The translations under genes and the position numbers were made by a program. Below, in pieces: positions 9,071 to 17,534 of a stretch of DNA of 64,000 bases (position 1 is the first letter of the stretch; each line of letters starts with the position of its first letter). The stretch covers positions 1,680,001 to 1,744,000 of the forward strand of contig NZ_AP025944.1 in assembly GCF_024349685.1 (NCBI RefSeq), written 5' to 3'. This DNA is from Pseudomonas sp. LRP2-20. GTDB lineage: Bacteria; Pseudomonadota; Gammaproteobacteria; Pseudomonadales; Pseudomonadaceae. The notes below the pieces were generated by a model, which saw only the letters and a list, made by a program, of their open reading frames with translations, ran no database searches and was not told the origin of the DNA.

Positions 9071-9847
9071 ATGCTGGAGCTGACCGACGCGCAGATCGGC
9101 ACCTGGGTCGCCACCTTCATCCTGCCGCTGTTCCGGGTGACCGCGGTGCTGATGACCATGCCGATCTTCGGCACGCGCATGCTGCCGGCGCGCATCCGCC
9201 TGTACGTGGCGGTGGCCATTACCGTGGTGATCGTGCCGGCGTTGCCGCCGCTGCCGGAGTTTGACCCGTTGAGCCTGCGCGGCCTGCTGCTGTGTGGCGA
9301 GCAGGTCATCGTCGGCGCGTTGTTCGGTTTCTCCCTGCAGCTGCTGTTCCAGGCCTTCGTCATTGCCGGGCAGATCATTGCCGTGCAGATGGGCATGGCC
9401 TTTGCCTCGATGGTCGACCCGGCCAACGGGGTCAACGTCGCAGTGGTCAGCCAGTTCATGACCATGCTGGTGAGTGTGCTGTTCTTGCTGATGAACGGCC
9501 ATCTGGTGGTGTTCGAGGTCATGACCGAGAGCTTCACCACCTTGCCGGTGGGCCACGCCCTGGTGGTCAATCAGTTCTGGGAAATGGCTGGCCGCCTGGG
9601 GTGGGTGTTCGGGGCCGGCCTGTTGCTGATCCTGCCGGCGATCACCGCACTGCTGGTGGTGAACATCGCCTTCGGCGTGATGACTCGTGCCGCGCCGCAG
9701 CTGAACATCTTTTCCATTGGTTTTCCGCTGACCCTGGTGCTGGGCATGGGTATCTTCTGGGTAGGGCTGGCCGATGTGCTTTCCCACTACCAGACGTTGG
9801 CCAGTGAGGCGCTGCAATGGCTGCGTGAGCTGGTGAGGGTGCGCTGA
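9071..9847 (+). CDS. fliR: Flagellar export gate protein FliR
   Basis: 258 residues with about six membrane helices. Recognisable parts include FRVTAVLMTMPIFGTRMLPA, GEQVIVGALFGFSLQLLFQA and the C-terminal RAAPQLNIFSIGFPLTLVLG. FliR completes the FliP5Q4R1 gate. flhB starts two bases after its stop. Confidence 0.97.
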   Translation: MLELTDAQIGTWVATFILPLFRVTAVLMTMPIFGTRMLPARIRLYVAVAITVVIVPALPPLPEFDPLSLRGLLLCGEQVIVGALFGFSLQLLFQAFVIAGQIIAVQMGMAFASMVDPANGVNVAVVSQFMTMLVSVLFLLMNGHLVVFEVMTESFTTLPVGHALVVNQFWEMAGRLGWVFGAGLLLILPAITALLVVNIAFGVMTRAAPQLNIFSIGFPLTLVLGMGIFWVGLADVLSHYQTLASEALQWLRELVRVR

Positions 9848-9849
9848 GC

Positions 9850-10992
9850 ATGGCAGAGAGCGAGAGCGGCCAGGACAAGACGGAAGACCCCACCGACAAG
9901 CGCAAGCGCGACGCGCGGGAAAAAGGCGAGATCGCCCGGTCCAAGGAGCTCAACACGGTTGCCTCGACCCTGGCCGGCGCCGGCGCGCTGCTGGCCTTCG
10001 GCGGCAACCTGGCGGAAACCTTGATGAAGCTGATGCAGCTGAATTTTTCCCTGACCCGCGAGGTGCTCACCGACGAGCGCTCGATGGGCATGTTCCTGCT
10101 GGCTTCGGGCAAGATGGCGATCTGGGCGGTGCAGCCGATCCTCATGCTGCTGTTCGTCATCGCCTTCGTTTCGCCCATTGCCCTCGGCGGGTTCATTTTC
10201 TCGGGCAGCCTGTTGCAACCCAAGTTCAGCCGCATGAATCCATTGTCGGGTATCAAGCGGATGTTTTCGCTGAACTCGTTGACCGAACTGCTCAAGGCCA
10301 TGGCCAAGTTCATGGTGATCCTGGTGGTGGCGCTGGTGGTGTTGGGCAATGACCGCCAGGCGCTGCTGGCCATTGCCAACGAGCCTCTGGAGCAGGCGAT
10401 CATCCACAGTGTCCAGGTGGTTGGCTGGAGCGCCCTGTGGATGGCGGCCGGCCTGCTGCTGATTGCCGCGGCCGACGTGCCATACCAGCTGTGGCAGACC
10501 CACAAGAAGCTGAAGATGACCAAGCAGGAGATCAAGGACGAGTACAAGGACAGCGAAGGCAAGCCTGAGGTCAAGCAGCGCATCCGTCAGTTGCAGCGAG
10601 AGGTGTCGCAGCGGCGCATGATGGCCGCCGTGCCCGAGGCCGATGTGATCATCACCAACCCGACGCACTATGCCGTGGCCCTGCAGTACGACCCCGAGAA
10701 GGGTGGGGTGGCGCCGCTGCTGGTGGCCAAGGGCACCGACTTCATCGCCTTGAAGATTCGCGAGATCGGCGTCGAGCACAAGGTGCAGATCCTTGAGTCG
10801 CCAGCCCTGGCGCGGGCGATCTACTACTCCACCGAGGTCGAGGGGGAAATCCCGGCGGGGCTGTACCTGGCGGTGGCACAGGTGCTGGCCTACGTGTTCC
10901 AGATCCGCCAGTACCGCGCTGGTAAAGGCAAGCGGCCGGAGCCGCTCAAGGGTGATCTGCCGATTCCGCCGGACTTGCGGCGCGACAATTGA
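9850..10992 (+). CDS. flhB: Flagellar export switch protein FlhB
   Basis: 380 residues: a charged N-terminus (DKTEDPTDKRKRDAREKG), four membrane helices, and a cytoplasmic domain with the self-cleavage site NPTH at about residues 270-273. FlhB changes substrate specificity when FliK signals that the hook is complete. It is the last gene before the flhA promoter. A small gene at 28215 encodes a relative of its C-terminal fragment. Confidence 0.97.
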   Translation: MAESESGQDKTEDPTDKRKRDAREKGEIARSKELNTVASTLAGAGALLAFGGNLAETLMKLMQLNFSLTREVLTDERSMGMFLLASGKMAIWAVQPILMLLFVIAFVSPIALGGFIFSGSLLQPKFSRMNPLSGIKRMFSLNSLTELLKAMAKFMVILVVALVVLGNDRQALLAIANEPLEQAIIHSVQVVGWSALWMAAGLLLIAAADVPYQLWQTHKKLKMTKQEIKDEYKDSEGKPEVKQRIRQLQREVSQRRMMAAVPEADVIITNPTHYAVALQYDPEKGGVAPLLVAKGTDFIALKIREIGVEHKVQILESPALARAIYYSTEVEGEIPAGLYLAVAQVLAYVFQIRQYRAGKGKRPEPLKGDLPIPPDLRRDN

Positions 10993-11034
10993 TTCGGGCC
11001 TGTACAGGCAACATAAATCCATAGCCGTACAAAG

Positions 11035-11053
11035 TTGGAAGGCTTCTTGCAAA
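11035..11053 (+). promoter_or_regulatory. Sigma-54 promoter of flhA
   Basis: TTGGAAGGCTTCTTGCAAA has GG at 11037-11038, ten bases, then GC at 11049-11050. It is about 56 bp before the flhA start in the only sizeable gap of this run, and likely drives flhA-flhF-fleN-fliA. Confidence 0.8.
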
Positions 11054-11106
11054 GCCACGCCCAAGCGCCCCTTGGGCGTCAAAGTTTTGCATCAAGAGGA
11101 CTCGCG

Positions 11107-13236
11107 GTGGATCGCACTCAGTTAATCAGCAACGCCCGCAACAACCTGGCCGGGCTCGGCCGGGGCAACCTGGGCGTGCCGTTGCTGCTGCTGGTGATGT
11201 TGGCAATGATGATGTTGCCGATACCGCCGTTCCTGCTCGACGTGTTCTTCACCTTCAACATCGCCCTTTCGATCGTCGTCCTGCTGGTCTGCGTGTACGC
11301 CCTGCGTCCATTGGATTTCGCCGCGTTCCCCACCATCCTGCTGGTGGCGACCTTGCTGCGCCTGGCGCTGAACGTGGCTTCCACGCGAGTGGTCATGCTT
11401 CATGGCCAGGAGGGCCACGGCGCTGCCGGTAAAGTGATCCAGGCCTTCGGCGAGGTGGTGATCGGCGGCAACTACGTGGTCGGTGCGGTGGTGTTCGCCA
11501 TCCTCATGATCATCAACTTCGTGGTGGTCACCAAAGGTGCCGGGCGTATTTCCGAGGTGAGCGCACGCTTCACCCTCGACGCCATGCCTGGCAAGCAGAT
11601 GGCCATCGACGCTGACCTCAACGCTGGCCTGATCGACCAGGCCCAGGCCAAGGCGCGCCGCGCCGAGGTGGCCCAGGAGGCCGAGTTCTACGGTTCGATG
11701 GACGGTGCCAGCAAGTTCGTCCGCGGTGACGCCATCGCCGGCCTGCTGATCCTGTTCATCAACCTGATCGGTGGCATGCTGATCGGTATGCTGCAACACA
11801 ACATGTCGTTCAGCGATGCGGGCAAAGTTTACGCCTTGCTGACCATTGGTGACGGTTTGGTGGCGCAATTGCCATCACTGCTGCTGTCCACCGCTGCGGC
11901 GATCATGGTCACCCGAGCCTCGGGATCCGAGGACATGGGCAAACTGATCAATCGCCAGATGTTCGACTCGCCCAAGGCGCTGGGTGTGTCTGCGGCGCTG
12001 ATGATCATCATGGGCCTGGTGCCGGGCATGCCGCACATCGCCTTCCTCAGCCTCGGCCTGCTGGCCGGGGGCGGTGCCTACCTGGTGTGGAAGAAGCAGC
12101 AGAAGGCCAAGCTCGACGCGCAGAAGGAGGCGCAGCGCCAGCAGGACCTGTTGCCGTCGCCGCAGCGCGCAATGGAAACCAAGGAGCTGGGCTGGGACGA
12201 CGTGACGCCGATCGACATGATCGGTCTGGAAGTCGGCTACCGGCTGATTCCACTGGTCGACCGCAACCAGGGTGGCCAGCTGCTGGCGCGAATCAAGGGG
12301 GTGCGCAAGAAGCTGTCCCAGGACCTGGGCTTCCTCATGCCGACCGTGCATATCCGCGACAACCTCGACCTGCAGCCGAGCGCCTATCGCCTGACGCTGA
12401 TGGGGGTGATCCTCGCCGAGGCCGATATCTACCCTGACCGCGAGCTGGCGATCAACCCGGGGCAGGTGTTTGGTGTGCTCAACGGCATCGCCGCGCGCGA
12501 CCCGGCATTCGGCCTGGAGGCGGTGTGGATCGACGTCGGCCAGCGTGCCCAGGCGCAGTCGCTGGGGTACACCGTGGTCGATGCCAGTACCGTGGTAGCC
12601 ACCCACCTCAACCAGATCCTGCAGAAGCACTGCCATGAGCTGATCGGCCACGAAGAGGTTCAGCAGCTGTTGCAGGTATTGTCCAAGGCTTCGCCTAAAC
12701 TTGCAGAAGAGCTGGTGCCCGGTGTCATTTCCTTGTCGGGGCTGCTCAAGGTCCTGCAAGCATTGCTGTCCGAGCAAGTGCCGGTGCGTGACATTCGCAG
12801 TATTGCCGAGGCCATCGCCAACAATGCCGGCAAGAGTCAAGATACCGCCGCGCTGGTGGCGGCGGTGCGCGTCGGATTGTGTCGTGCCATTGTCCAAAGC
12901 ATTGTCGGCGTTGAGCCCGAGCTGCCTGTGATCACCCTGGAGCCAAGGTTGGAACAGATCTTGCTCAATAGTTTGCAAAGGGCCGGGCAAGGTCAGGAAG
13001 ACGGTGTTCTTCTTGAGCCGAGCATGGCCGAAAAGCTGCAGCGTTCGTTGATCGACGCCTGCCAGCGCCAGGAAATGCAAGGCCAGCCGGCCATTCTCCT
13101 GGTAGCTGGCCCGATCCGTGCCATGCTGTCGCGCTTCGGCCGCCTGGCTGTACCGAATTTGCATGTTCTGGCGTATCAGGAAATACCGGATAACAAGCAA
13201 GTCACCATCGTTGCCACAGTGGGCCCCAACGGCTGA
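11107..13236 (+). CDS. flhA: Flagellar export channel protein FlhA
   Basis: 709 residues from GTG at 11107, which has AAGAGGA at 11094-11100. The open frame extends further upstream but runs over the sigma-54 promoter. About eight membrane helices occupy residues 20-320, with the FHIPEP signature region (TRVVMLHGQEGHGAAGKVIQ and downstream GGMLIGMLQHNM), and a large cytoplasmic domain (about 350-709) forms the nonameric ring that docks substrate-chaperone complexes. Confidence 0.97.
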   Translation: MDRTQLISNARNNLAGLGRGNLGVPLLLLVMLAMMMLPIPPFLLDVFFTFNIALSIVVLLVCVYALRPLDFAAFPTILLVATLLRLALNVASTRVVMLHGQEGHGAAGKVIQAFGEVVIGGNYVVGAVVFAILMIINFVVVTKGAGRISEVSARFTLDAMPGKQMAIDADLNAGLIDQAQAKARRAEVAQEAEFYGSMDGASKFVRGDAIAGLLILFINLIGGMLIGMLQHNMSFSDAGKVYALLTIGDGLVAQLPSLLLSTAAAIMVTRASGSEDMGKLINRQMFDSPKALGVSAALMIIMGLVPGMPHIAFLSLGLLAGGGAYLVWKKQQKAKLDAQKEAQRQQDLLPSPQRAMETKELGWDDVTPIDMIGLEVGYRLIPLVDRNQGGQLLARIKGVRKKLSQDLGFLMPTVHIRDNLDLQPSAYRLTLMGVILAEADIYPDRELAINPGQVFGVLNGIAARDPAFGLEAVWIDVGQRAQAQSLGYTVVDASTVVATHLNQILQKHCHELIGHEEVQQLLQVLSKASPKLAEELVPGVISLSGLLKVLQALLSEQVPVRDIRSIAEAIANNAGKSQDTAALVAAVRVGLCRAIVQSIVGVEPELPVITLEPRLEQILLNSLQRAGQGQEDGVLLEPSMAEKLQRSLIDACQRQEMQGQPAILLVAGPIRAMLSRFGRLAVPNLHVLAYQEIPDNKQVTIVATVGPNG

Positions 13237-13247
13237 GGTAGTGGGTT

Positions 13248-14555
13248 ATGCAAGTCAAGCGTTTTTTCGCCGCCGATATGCGTCAGGCCATGAAGCTGGT
13301 CCGTGATGAGCTGGGCTCCGATGCCGCCATCATCGGCAACCGCCGCATCGCCGGTGGTGTCGAGCTGACCGCCGCGCTGGACTACAAGCTGTCCGCGCTG
13401 GCCCCACGCGTGCCCAATGCCGAGCTGGAAGAAGAGCTGCGCAAGACCCAGTCGCGCATTGCCACTGCCCAGGCCGAGCTGGACAACCGTGCCGAGGCCA
13501 GCGAAGGCAACCGCCAATTGTTCGCCGGCCAGTCGCTGACGGCGGCCGAGCCGCTGATCGAACCGCACGTCGATGTGCCGGCCCCGGCGCCTGCGCCGGC
13601 GCAGCCAGCCGTCGATCCGCGCCTGTTCGATGCCATGCGTTCGGAGCTGTCGGGCCTGCGCGAACTGCTCGAAGTGCAGCTCGGCTCGCTGGCCTGGAAC
13701 CAGCTGCAGGGCAGCAAGCCGGCCCAGGCCAACCTTTGGCGTCGCCTGCAACGCATCGGCCTGTCCGGCCCGATCGCCCGCGAGCTGCTCGACCTCACCA
13801 ACGAGATCGAAGAACCGCGCCAGGCTTGGCGGATGCTGCTGGCGCACCTGGCACGGATGATCGAAGTGCCTCAGGTCGAACCGATCGAAGAGGGGGGCGT
13901 GATCGCCATGGTCGGCCCGGCCGGCATGGGCAAGACCACCACCCTGGCCAAGCTGGCGGCGCGTTATGTGCTCAAGTACGGCCCGCAGAACTTGGCCCTG
14001 GTGAGCATGGACAGCTTCCGCATCGGTGCCCAGGAGCAGCTCAAGACCCTGGGGCGCATCCTTAACGTGCCCGTGACCTACGTCGATCCGGGCCAGTCGC
14101 TGGCAGCGGCGCTGGAGCCGCTGCTGCGCAAGCGCGTGGTGCTGATCGATACCGCCGGCCTGCAGGCCAGCGACCCGGCCCTGCGCATGCAACTGGAAAC
14201 CCTGGCCGGACGGGGCATTGCCGCGAAGAACTACCTGGTGCTGGCCACCACCAGCCAGAAGCAGGTGCTGACCGCCGCCTACCACAGCTACAAGCGCTGC
14301 GGCCTGGCCGGCTGCATCCTGACCAAACTCGATGAAACGGCGAGCCTCGGCGACGTGCTGAGCCTGGCCATCAGTCATGAACTGCCCGTGGCCTACCTCA
14401 CCGATGGTCCGCGCATTCCTGACGACCTGCACCTGCCGCGCCCGCACCAGTTGGTGACCCGCGCGGTGAACGTGCAGTTGCAGGACGAGCCCAGCGAAGA
14501 GGCGATGGCCGACATGTTCGCTGATCTCTACCACAACCCGCGGCGCGCGGGTTGA
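13248..14555 (+). CDS. flhF: Flagellar placement GTPase FlhF
   Basis: 435 residues with an N-terminal basic B domain, a Pro/Ala-rich linker near 105-125, and an SRP-type GTPase domain from about 215 (G1 VGPAGMGKTTTLAKLA; DTAGLQASD; TKLDETASLGD). FlhF marks the cell pole where the flagellum is built and works against FleN. The last codons and the stop form a 9-bp stem (14534-14554). Confidence 0.95.
   Translation: MQVKRFFAADMRQAMKLVRDELGSDAAIIGNRRIAGGVELTAALDYKLSALAPRVPNAELEEELRKTQSRIATAQAELDNRAEASEGNRQLFAGQSLTAAEPLIEPHVDVPAPAPAPAQPAVDPRLFDAMRSELSGLRELLEVQLGSLAWNQLQGSKPAQANLWRRLQRIGLSGPIARELLDLTNEIEEPRQAWRMLLAHLARMIEVPQVEPIEEGGVIAMVGPAGMGKTTTLAKLAARYVLKYGPQNLALVSMDSFRIGAQEQLKTLGRILNVPVTYVDPGQSLAAALEPLLRKRVVLIDTAGLQASDPALRMQLETLAGRGIAAKNYLVLATTSQKQVLTAAYHSYKRCGLAGCILTKLDETASLGDVLSLAISHELPVAYLTDGPRIPDDLHLPRPHQLVTRAVNVQLQDEPSEEAMADMFADLYHNPRRAG
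14534..14554 (+). other. Hairpin over the flhF stop codon
   Basis: CAACCCGCG (14534-14542), a three-base loop and CGCGGGTTG (14546-14554) form a perfect 9-bp stem spanning the flhF stop. No T-run follows, so it is not a standard terminator. It could stall RNA polymerase or tune fleN expression. Confidence 0.55.
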
Positions 14556-14648
14556 GGATGAAGCGTATGCAAAGTACCTACATTCCGGGGCTGGCAGTGT
14601 CGCCCCGCGTGTGGCTTGGGTCCAAGCGAGACAAGGTAAACAACGAAC

Positions 14649-15482
14649 ATGGGTAGCATGCATCCCGTACAGGTGATCGCCGTCACTGGTGGCAAAGGTG
14701 GCGTCGGCAAGACTAACGTTTCAGTGAACTTGTCCCTGGCGCTGGCCGAGCTCGGCCGTCGGGTGATGTTGCTGGACGCCGACCTTGGCCTGGCCAATGT
14801 CGACGTGTTGCTGGGCCTTACCCCGAAACGCACCCTGGCTGATGTCATCGAAGGGCGCTGCGAGCTGCGTGATGTGCTGTTGCAGGGGCCGGGCGGTGTG
14901 CGCATCGTGCCGGCTGCCTCGGGTACCCAGAGCATGGTGCACCTGGCACCGGCCCAGCATGCCGGGCTGATCCAGGCGTTCAGCGAGATCGGCGACAACC
15001 TCGACGTGCTGGTGATCGACACCGCTGCGGGTATTGGTGACTCGGTAGTCAGCTTTGTTCGCGCAGCCCAGGAAGTGCTGCTGGTGGTGTGCGACGAGCC
15101 TACCTCGATCACCGACGCCTACGCGCTGATCAAGCTGCTCAACCGCGACTACGGCATGAACCGTTTCCGCGTGCTGGCCAACATGGCCCAGAGCCCGCAG
15201 GAAGGGCGCAACCTGTTCGCCAAGTTGACCAAGGTCACCGACCGCTTCCTCGACGTCGCCCTGCAATACGTCGGCGCCGTGCCGTACGACGAGAGCGTGC
15301 GCAAGGCCGTGCAGAAGCAGCGCGCGGTGTATGAGGCGTTCCCGCGCTCCAAGTGCGCCCTGGCCTTCAAGGCCATCGCGCAGAAAGTCGACAGCTGGCC
15401 GCTGCCCGCCAACCCGCGCGGGCATCTTGAGTTCTTCGTCGAACGCCTGGTGCAACCCACCAGCGCAGGGCCCGTGCTATGA
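14649..15482 (+). CDS. fleN: Flagellar number regulator FleN (FlhG)
   Basis: A 277-residue MinD/ParA-type ATPase with a deviant Walker A (TGGKGGVGKTNVSVNLSLAL) and LLDADLGLANVD. FleN binds FleQ and restrains flagellar gene transcription, keeping the number of polar flagella low. A second ATG at 14658 is possible. There is a 93-bp gap after flhF without a recognisable promoter. The 3' end overlaps fliA by four bases. Confidence 0.95.
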   Translation: MGSMHPVQVIAVTGGKGGVGKTNVSVNLSLALAELGRRVMLLDADLGLANVDVLLGLTPKRTLADVIEGRCELRDVLLQGPGGVRIVPAASGTQSMVHLAPAQHAGLIQAFSEIGDNLDVLVIDTAAGIGDSVVSFVRAAQEVLLVVCDEPTSITDAYALIKLLNRDYGMNRFRVLANMAQSPQEGRNLFAKLTKVTDRFLDVALQYVGAVPYDESVRKAVQKQRAVYEAFPRSKCALAFKAIAQKVDSWPLPANPRGHLEFFVERLVQPTSAGPVL

Positions 15483-16219
15483 ACGCGAGCGGCTTCAAGA
15501 TGTACAGCAAGGCGTCGAAAGACGCCCAGTTCGAGCTGGTGGAACGCTACGCGCCGCTGGTCAAGCGCATTGCCTACCACCTGCTGGCACGCCTGCCCGC
15601 CAATGTTCAGGTCGAGGACCTGATCCAGGCCGGCATGATCGGCCTGCTGGAAGTGGCCAACAAGTATGACGCCAGCAAGGGTGCCAGCTTTGAAACCTAC
15701 GCCGGCATCCGCATCCGCGGGGCGATGCTCGATGAGGTCCGCAAGGGCGATTGGGCACCGCGTTCGGTGCACCGCAATACGCGCATGGTCAGTGACGCGA
15801 TGCGCGCCGTGGAAGCAAGAACCGGTCGCGACGCTAAAGATCATGAAGTTGCTGCCGAACTCCAGTTGAGTCTCGATGATTACTACGGGATCTTGAACGA
15901 TACCTTGGGGAGCCGCCTGTTCAGTTTCGACGACCTGTTGCAGGACGGCGAGCACGAAGGGCTGCACGAGGACGGCGTCAGTGGCCAGATCGAGCCGTCG
16001 CGCGATCTGGAGGACGAGCGCTTCCAGGCTGCCCTGACCGATGCGATCGCCAACTTGCCGGAGCGTGAGCGGCTGGTGTTGGCGCTGTACTACGACGAAG
16101 AGCTGAACCTCAAGGAAATCGGTGAGGTACTGGGGGTCAGCGAGTCGCGTGTCAGCCAGTTGCACAGCCAGTGTGCCGCGCGCCTGCGCAGCCGCCTGGG
16201 GGAATGGCGGGCGCGTTGA
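15479..16219 (+). CDS. fliA: RNA polymerase sigma-28 factor FliA
   Basis: 246 residues with sigma regions 2 (VEDLIQAGMIGLLEVANKYD), 3 and 4 (LKEIGEVLGVSESRVSQLHSQ). FliA transcribes late genes such as flagellin and chemotaxis genes after FlgM has been exported. ATG overlaps the fleN stop (ATGA). An odd Tyr-rich insertion between regions 2 and 3 is not seen; the protein looks standard. Confidence 0.97.
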   Translation: MNASGFKMYSKASKDAQFELVERYAPLVKRIAYHLLARLPANVQVEDLIQAGMIGLLEVANKYDASKGASFETYAGIRIRGAMLDEVRKGDWAPRSVHRNTRMVSDAMRAVEARTGRDAKDHEVAAELQLSLDDYYGILNDTLGSRLFSFDDLLQDGEHEGLHEDGVSGQIEPSRDLEDERFQAALTDAIANLPERERLVLALYYDEELNLKEIGEVLGVSESRVSQLHSQCAARLRSRLGEWRAR

Positions 16220-16326
16220 GCCCGGGGGTCGTTGCAGTCGTTTTCCACGTGTTTTCCATGTTGCACCGAATTGAATGAATACGCGTGCTCGCAGCCGAGC
16301 GCGTTTGAGACTGCTTGGAGGTCTAC

Positions 16327-16713
16327 TTGAACAAAGACATGAAAATCCTCATCGTTGACGACTTTTCGACGATGCGGCGGATCATCAAGAACCTGTTGCG
16401 TGACCTGGGCTTCACCAACACCGATGAAGCCGATGACGGCACTACCGCGCTGCCGATGCTCGAAAGCGGCCATTACGACTTCCTGGTGACCGACTGGAAC
16501 ATGCCCGGCATGTCCGGTATCGACTTGTTGCGCAAGGTGCGTGCCCACGATCGCCTGAAAAGCATGCCGGTGCTGATGGTGACCGCCGAAGCCAAGCGCG
16601 ACCAGATCATCGAAGCGGCCCAGGCCGGGGTCAATGGTTACGTGGTCAAACCGTTCACCGCCCAGGTGCTCAAAGAAAAGATCGAGAAGATCTTCGAACG
16701 CGTCAACGGCTGA
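16327..16713 (+). CDS. cheY: Chemotaxis response regulator CheY
   Basis: Single receiver domain: DD near the N-terminus (ILIVDDFSTMRR), phospho-Asp in VTDWNMPGMSG, and the conserved T (MVTAEAK) and K (VVKPF). Phospho-CheY binds FliM. TTG at 16327 sits 5 bp after GGAGG (16317-16321) and gives 128 residues. The more often annotated ATG at 16339 gives 124 residues but leaves a 17-bp spacing. Confidence 0.95.
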   Translation: MNKDMKILIVDDFSTMRRIIKNLLRDLGFTNTDEADDGTTALPMLESGHYDFLVTDWNMPGMSGIDLLRKVRAHDRLKSMPVLMVTAEAKRDQIIEAAQAGVNGYVVKPFTAQVLKEKIEKIFERVNG

Positions 16714-16733
16714 GTCACGTCAGGGGGGGCGCC

Positions 16734-17522
16734 ATGGAATCAACACAGACGTCTTTGGGGGAGTTCGAGACGACCCTGAAGAAACATGCTCAGGAGCTGG
16801 TCGAGAGCCTGGAGCGGGGGCGCTTCGGCGAGGCGGTGCAGCTGATCCATCAGCTCAACCAGACCCGCGATCGCGGCCTGTATCAGGAAGTCGGCAAGCT
16901 CACCCGTGAGCTGCACAGCGCGATCGTCAGCTTCCAGATCGACCCGCGCATGCCGCAGGCCGAGGAAGTTTCGCAGATCACCGACGCCACCGAGCGCCTG
17001 TCCTACGTGGTCAAGCTCACCGAGGGCGCTGCCAACCGCACCATGGACCTGGTGGAGGAGAGCACCCCGGTGCTCAACGACCTGTCGGCCGAGGCACAAA
17101 GCTTGAGCGTCGACTGGCAGCGCTTCATGCGCCGCGAAGTCGCAGCGCCGGAGTTTCGTGAGCTGGTCAAGCGCGTCGACAGTTTCCTGACGCACAGCGC
17201 CGAGGGGAACCGCAAGGTTGCCGGCCATCTCAACGACATTCTGCTGGCCCAGGACTATCAGGACCTGACTGGCCAGGTGATCAAGCGCGTGACCGCGCTG
17301 GTGACCGAAGTGGAAAGCAATCTGCTCAAGCTCGTGCTGATGGCCAGTCAGGTCGACCGCTTTGCCGGTATCGAACATGACCACCAGCAGCTGCGCGCTG
17401 AAAAAGATCAAGAAAAACATCCGACTCGGGGTGAAGGTCCGCAGATTCATGCCGATAAGCGTGAAGACGTTGTGTCCGGTCAGGACGACGTCGACGATCT
17501 GCTGTCCAGCCTGGGTTTTTAA
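16734..17522 (+). CDS. cheZ: CheY phosphatase CheZ
   Basis: 262 residues, largely helical. The active helix contains QDYQDLTGQVIKRV with the catalytic Gln. A long flexible linker leads to the C-terminal CheY-binding peptide DDVDDLLSSLGF. CheZ removes phosphate from CheY and ends the reversal signal. cheA starts 12 bp later behind AAGGAG. Confidence 0.95.
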   Translation: MESTQTSLGEFETTLKKHAQELVESLERGRFGEAVQLIHQLNQTRDRGLYQEVGKLTRELHSAIVSFQIDPRMPQAEEVSQITDATERLSYVVKLTEGAANRTMDLVEESTPVLNDLSAEAQSLSVDWQRFMRREVAAPEFRELVKRVDSFLTHSAEGNRKVAGHLNDILLAQDYQDLTGQVIKRVTALVTEVESNLLKLVLMASQVDRFAGIEHDHQQLRAEKDQEKHPTRGEGPQIHADKREDVVSGQDDVDDLLSSLGF

Positions 17523-17534
17523 GGAGCACGTTTA

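Noticed and set aside
11035..11106. A longer flhA start 24 codons upstream.
   Set aside because: It begins inside the sigma-54 promoter and before the clear AAGAGGA; the GTG at 11107 fits known FlhA N-termini.
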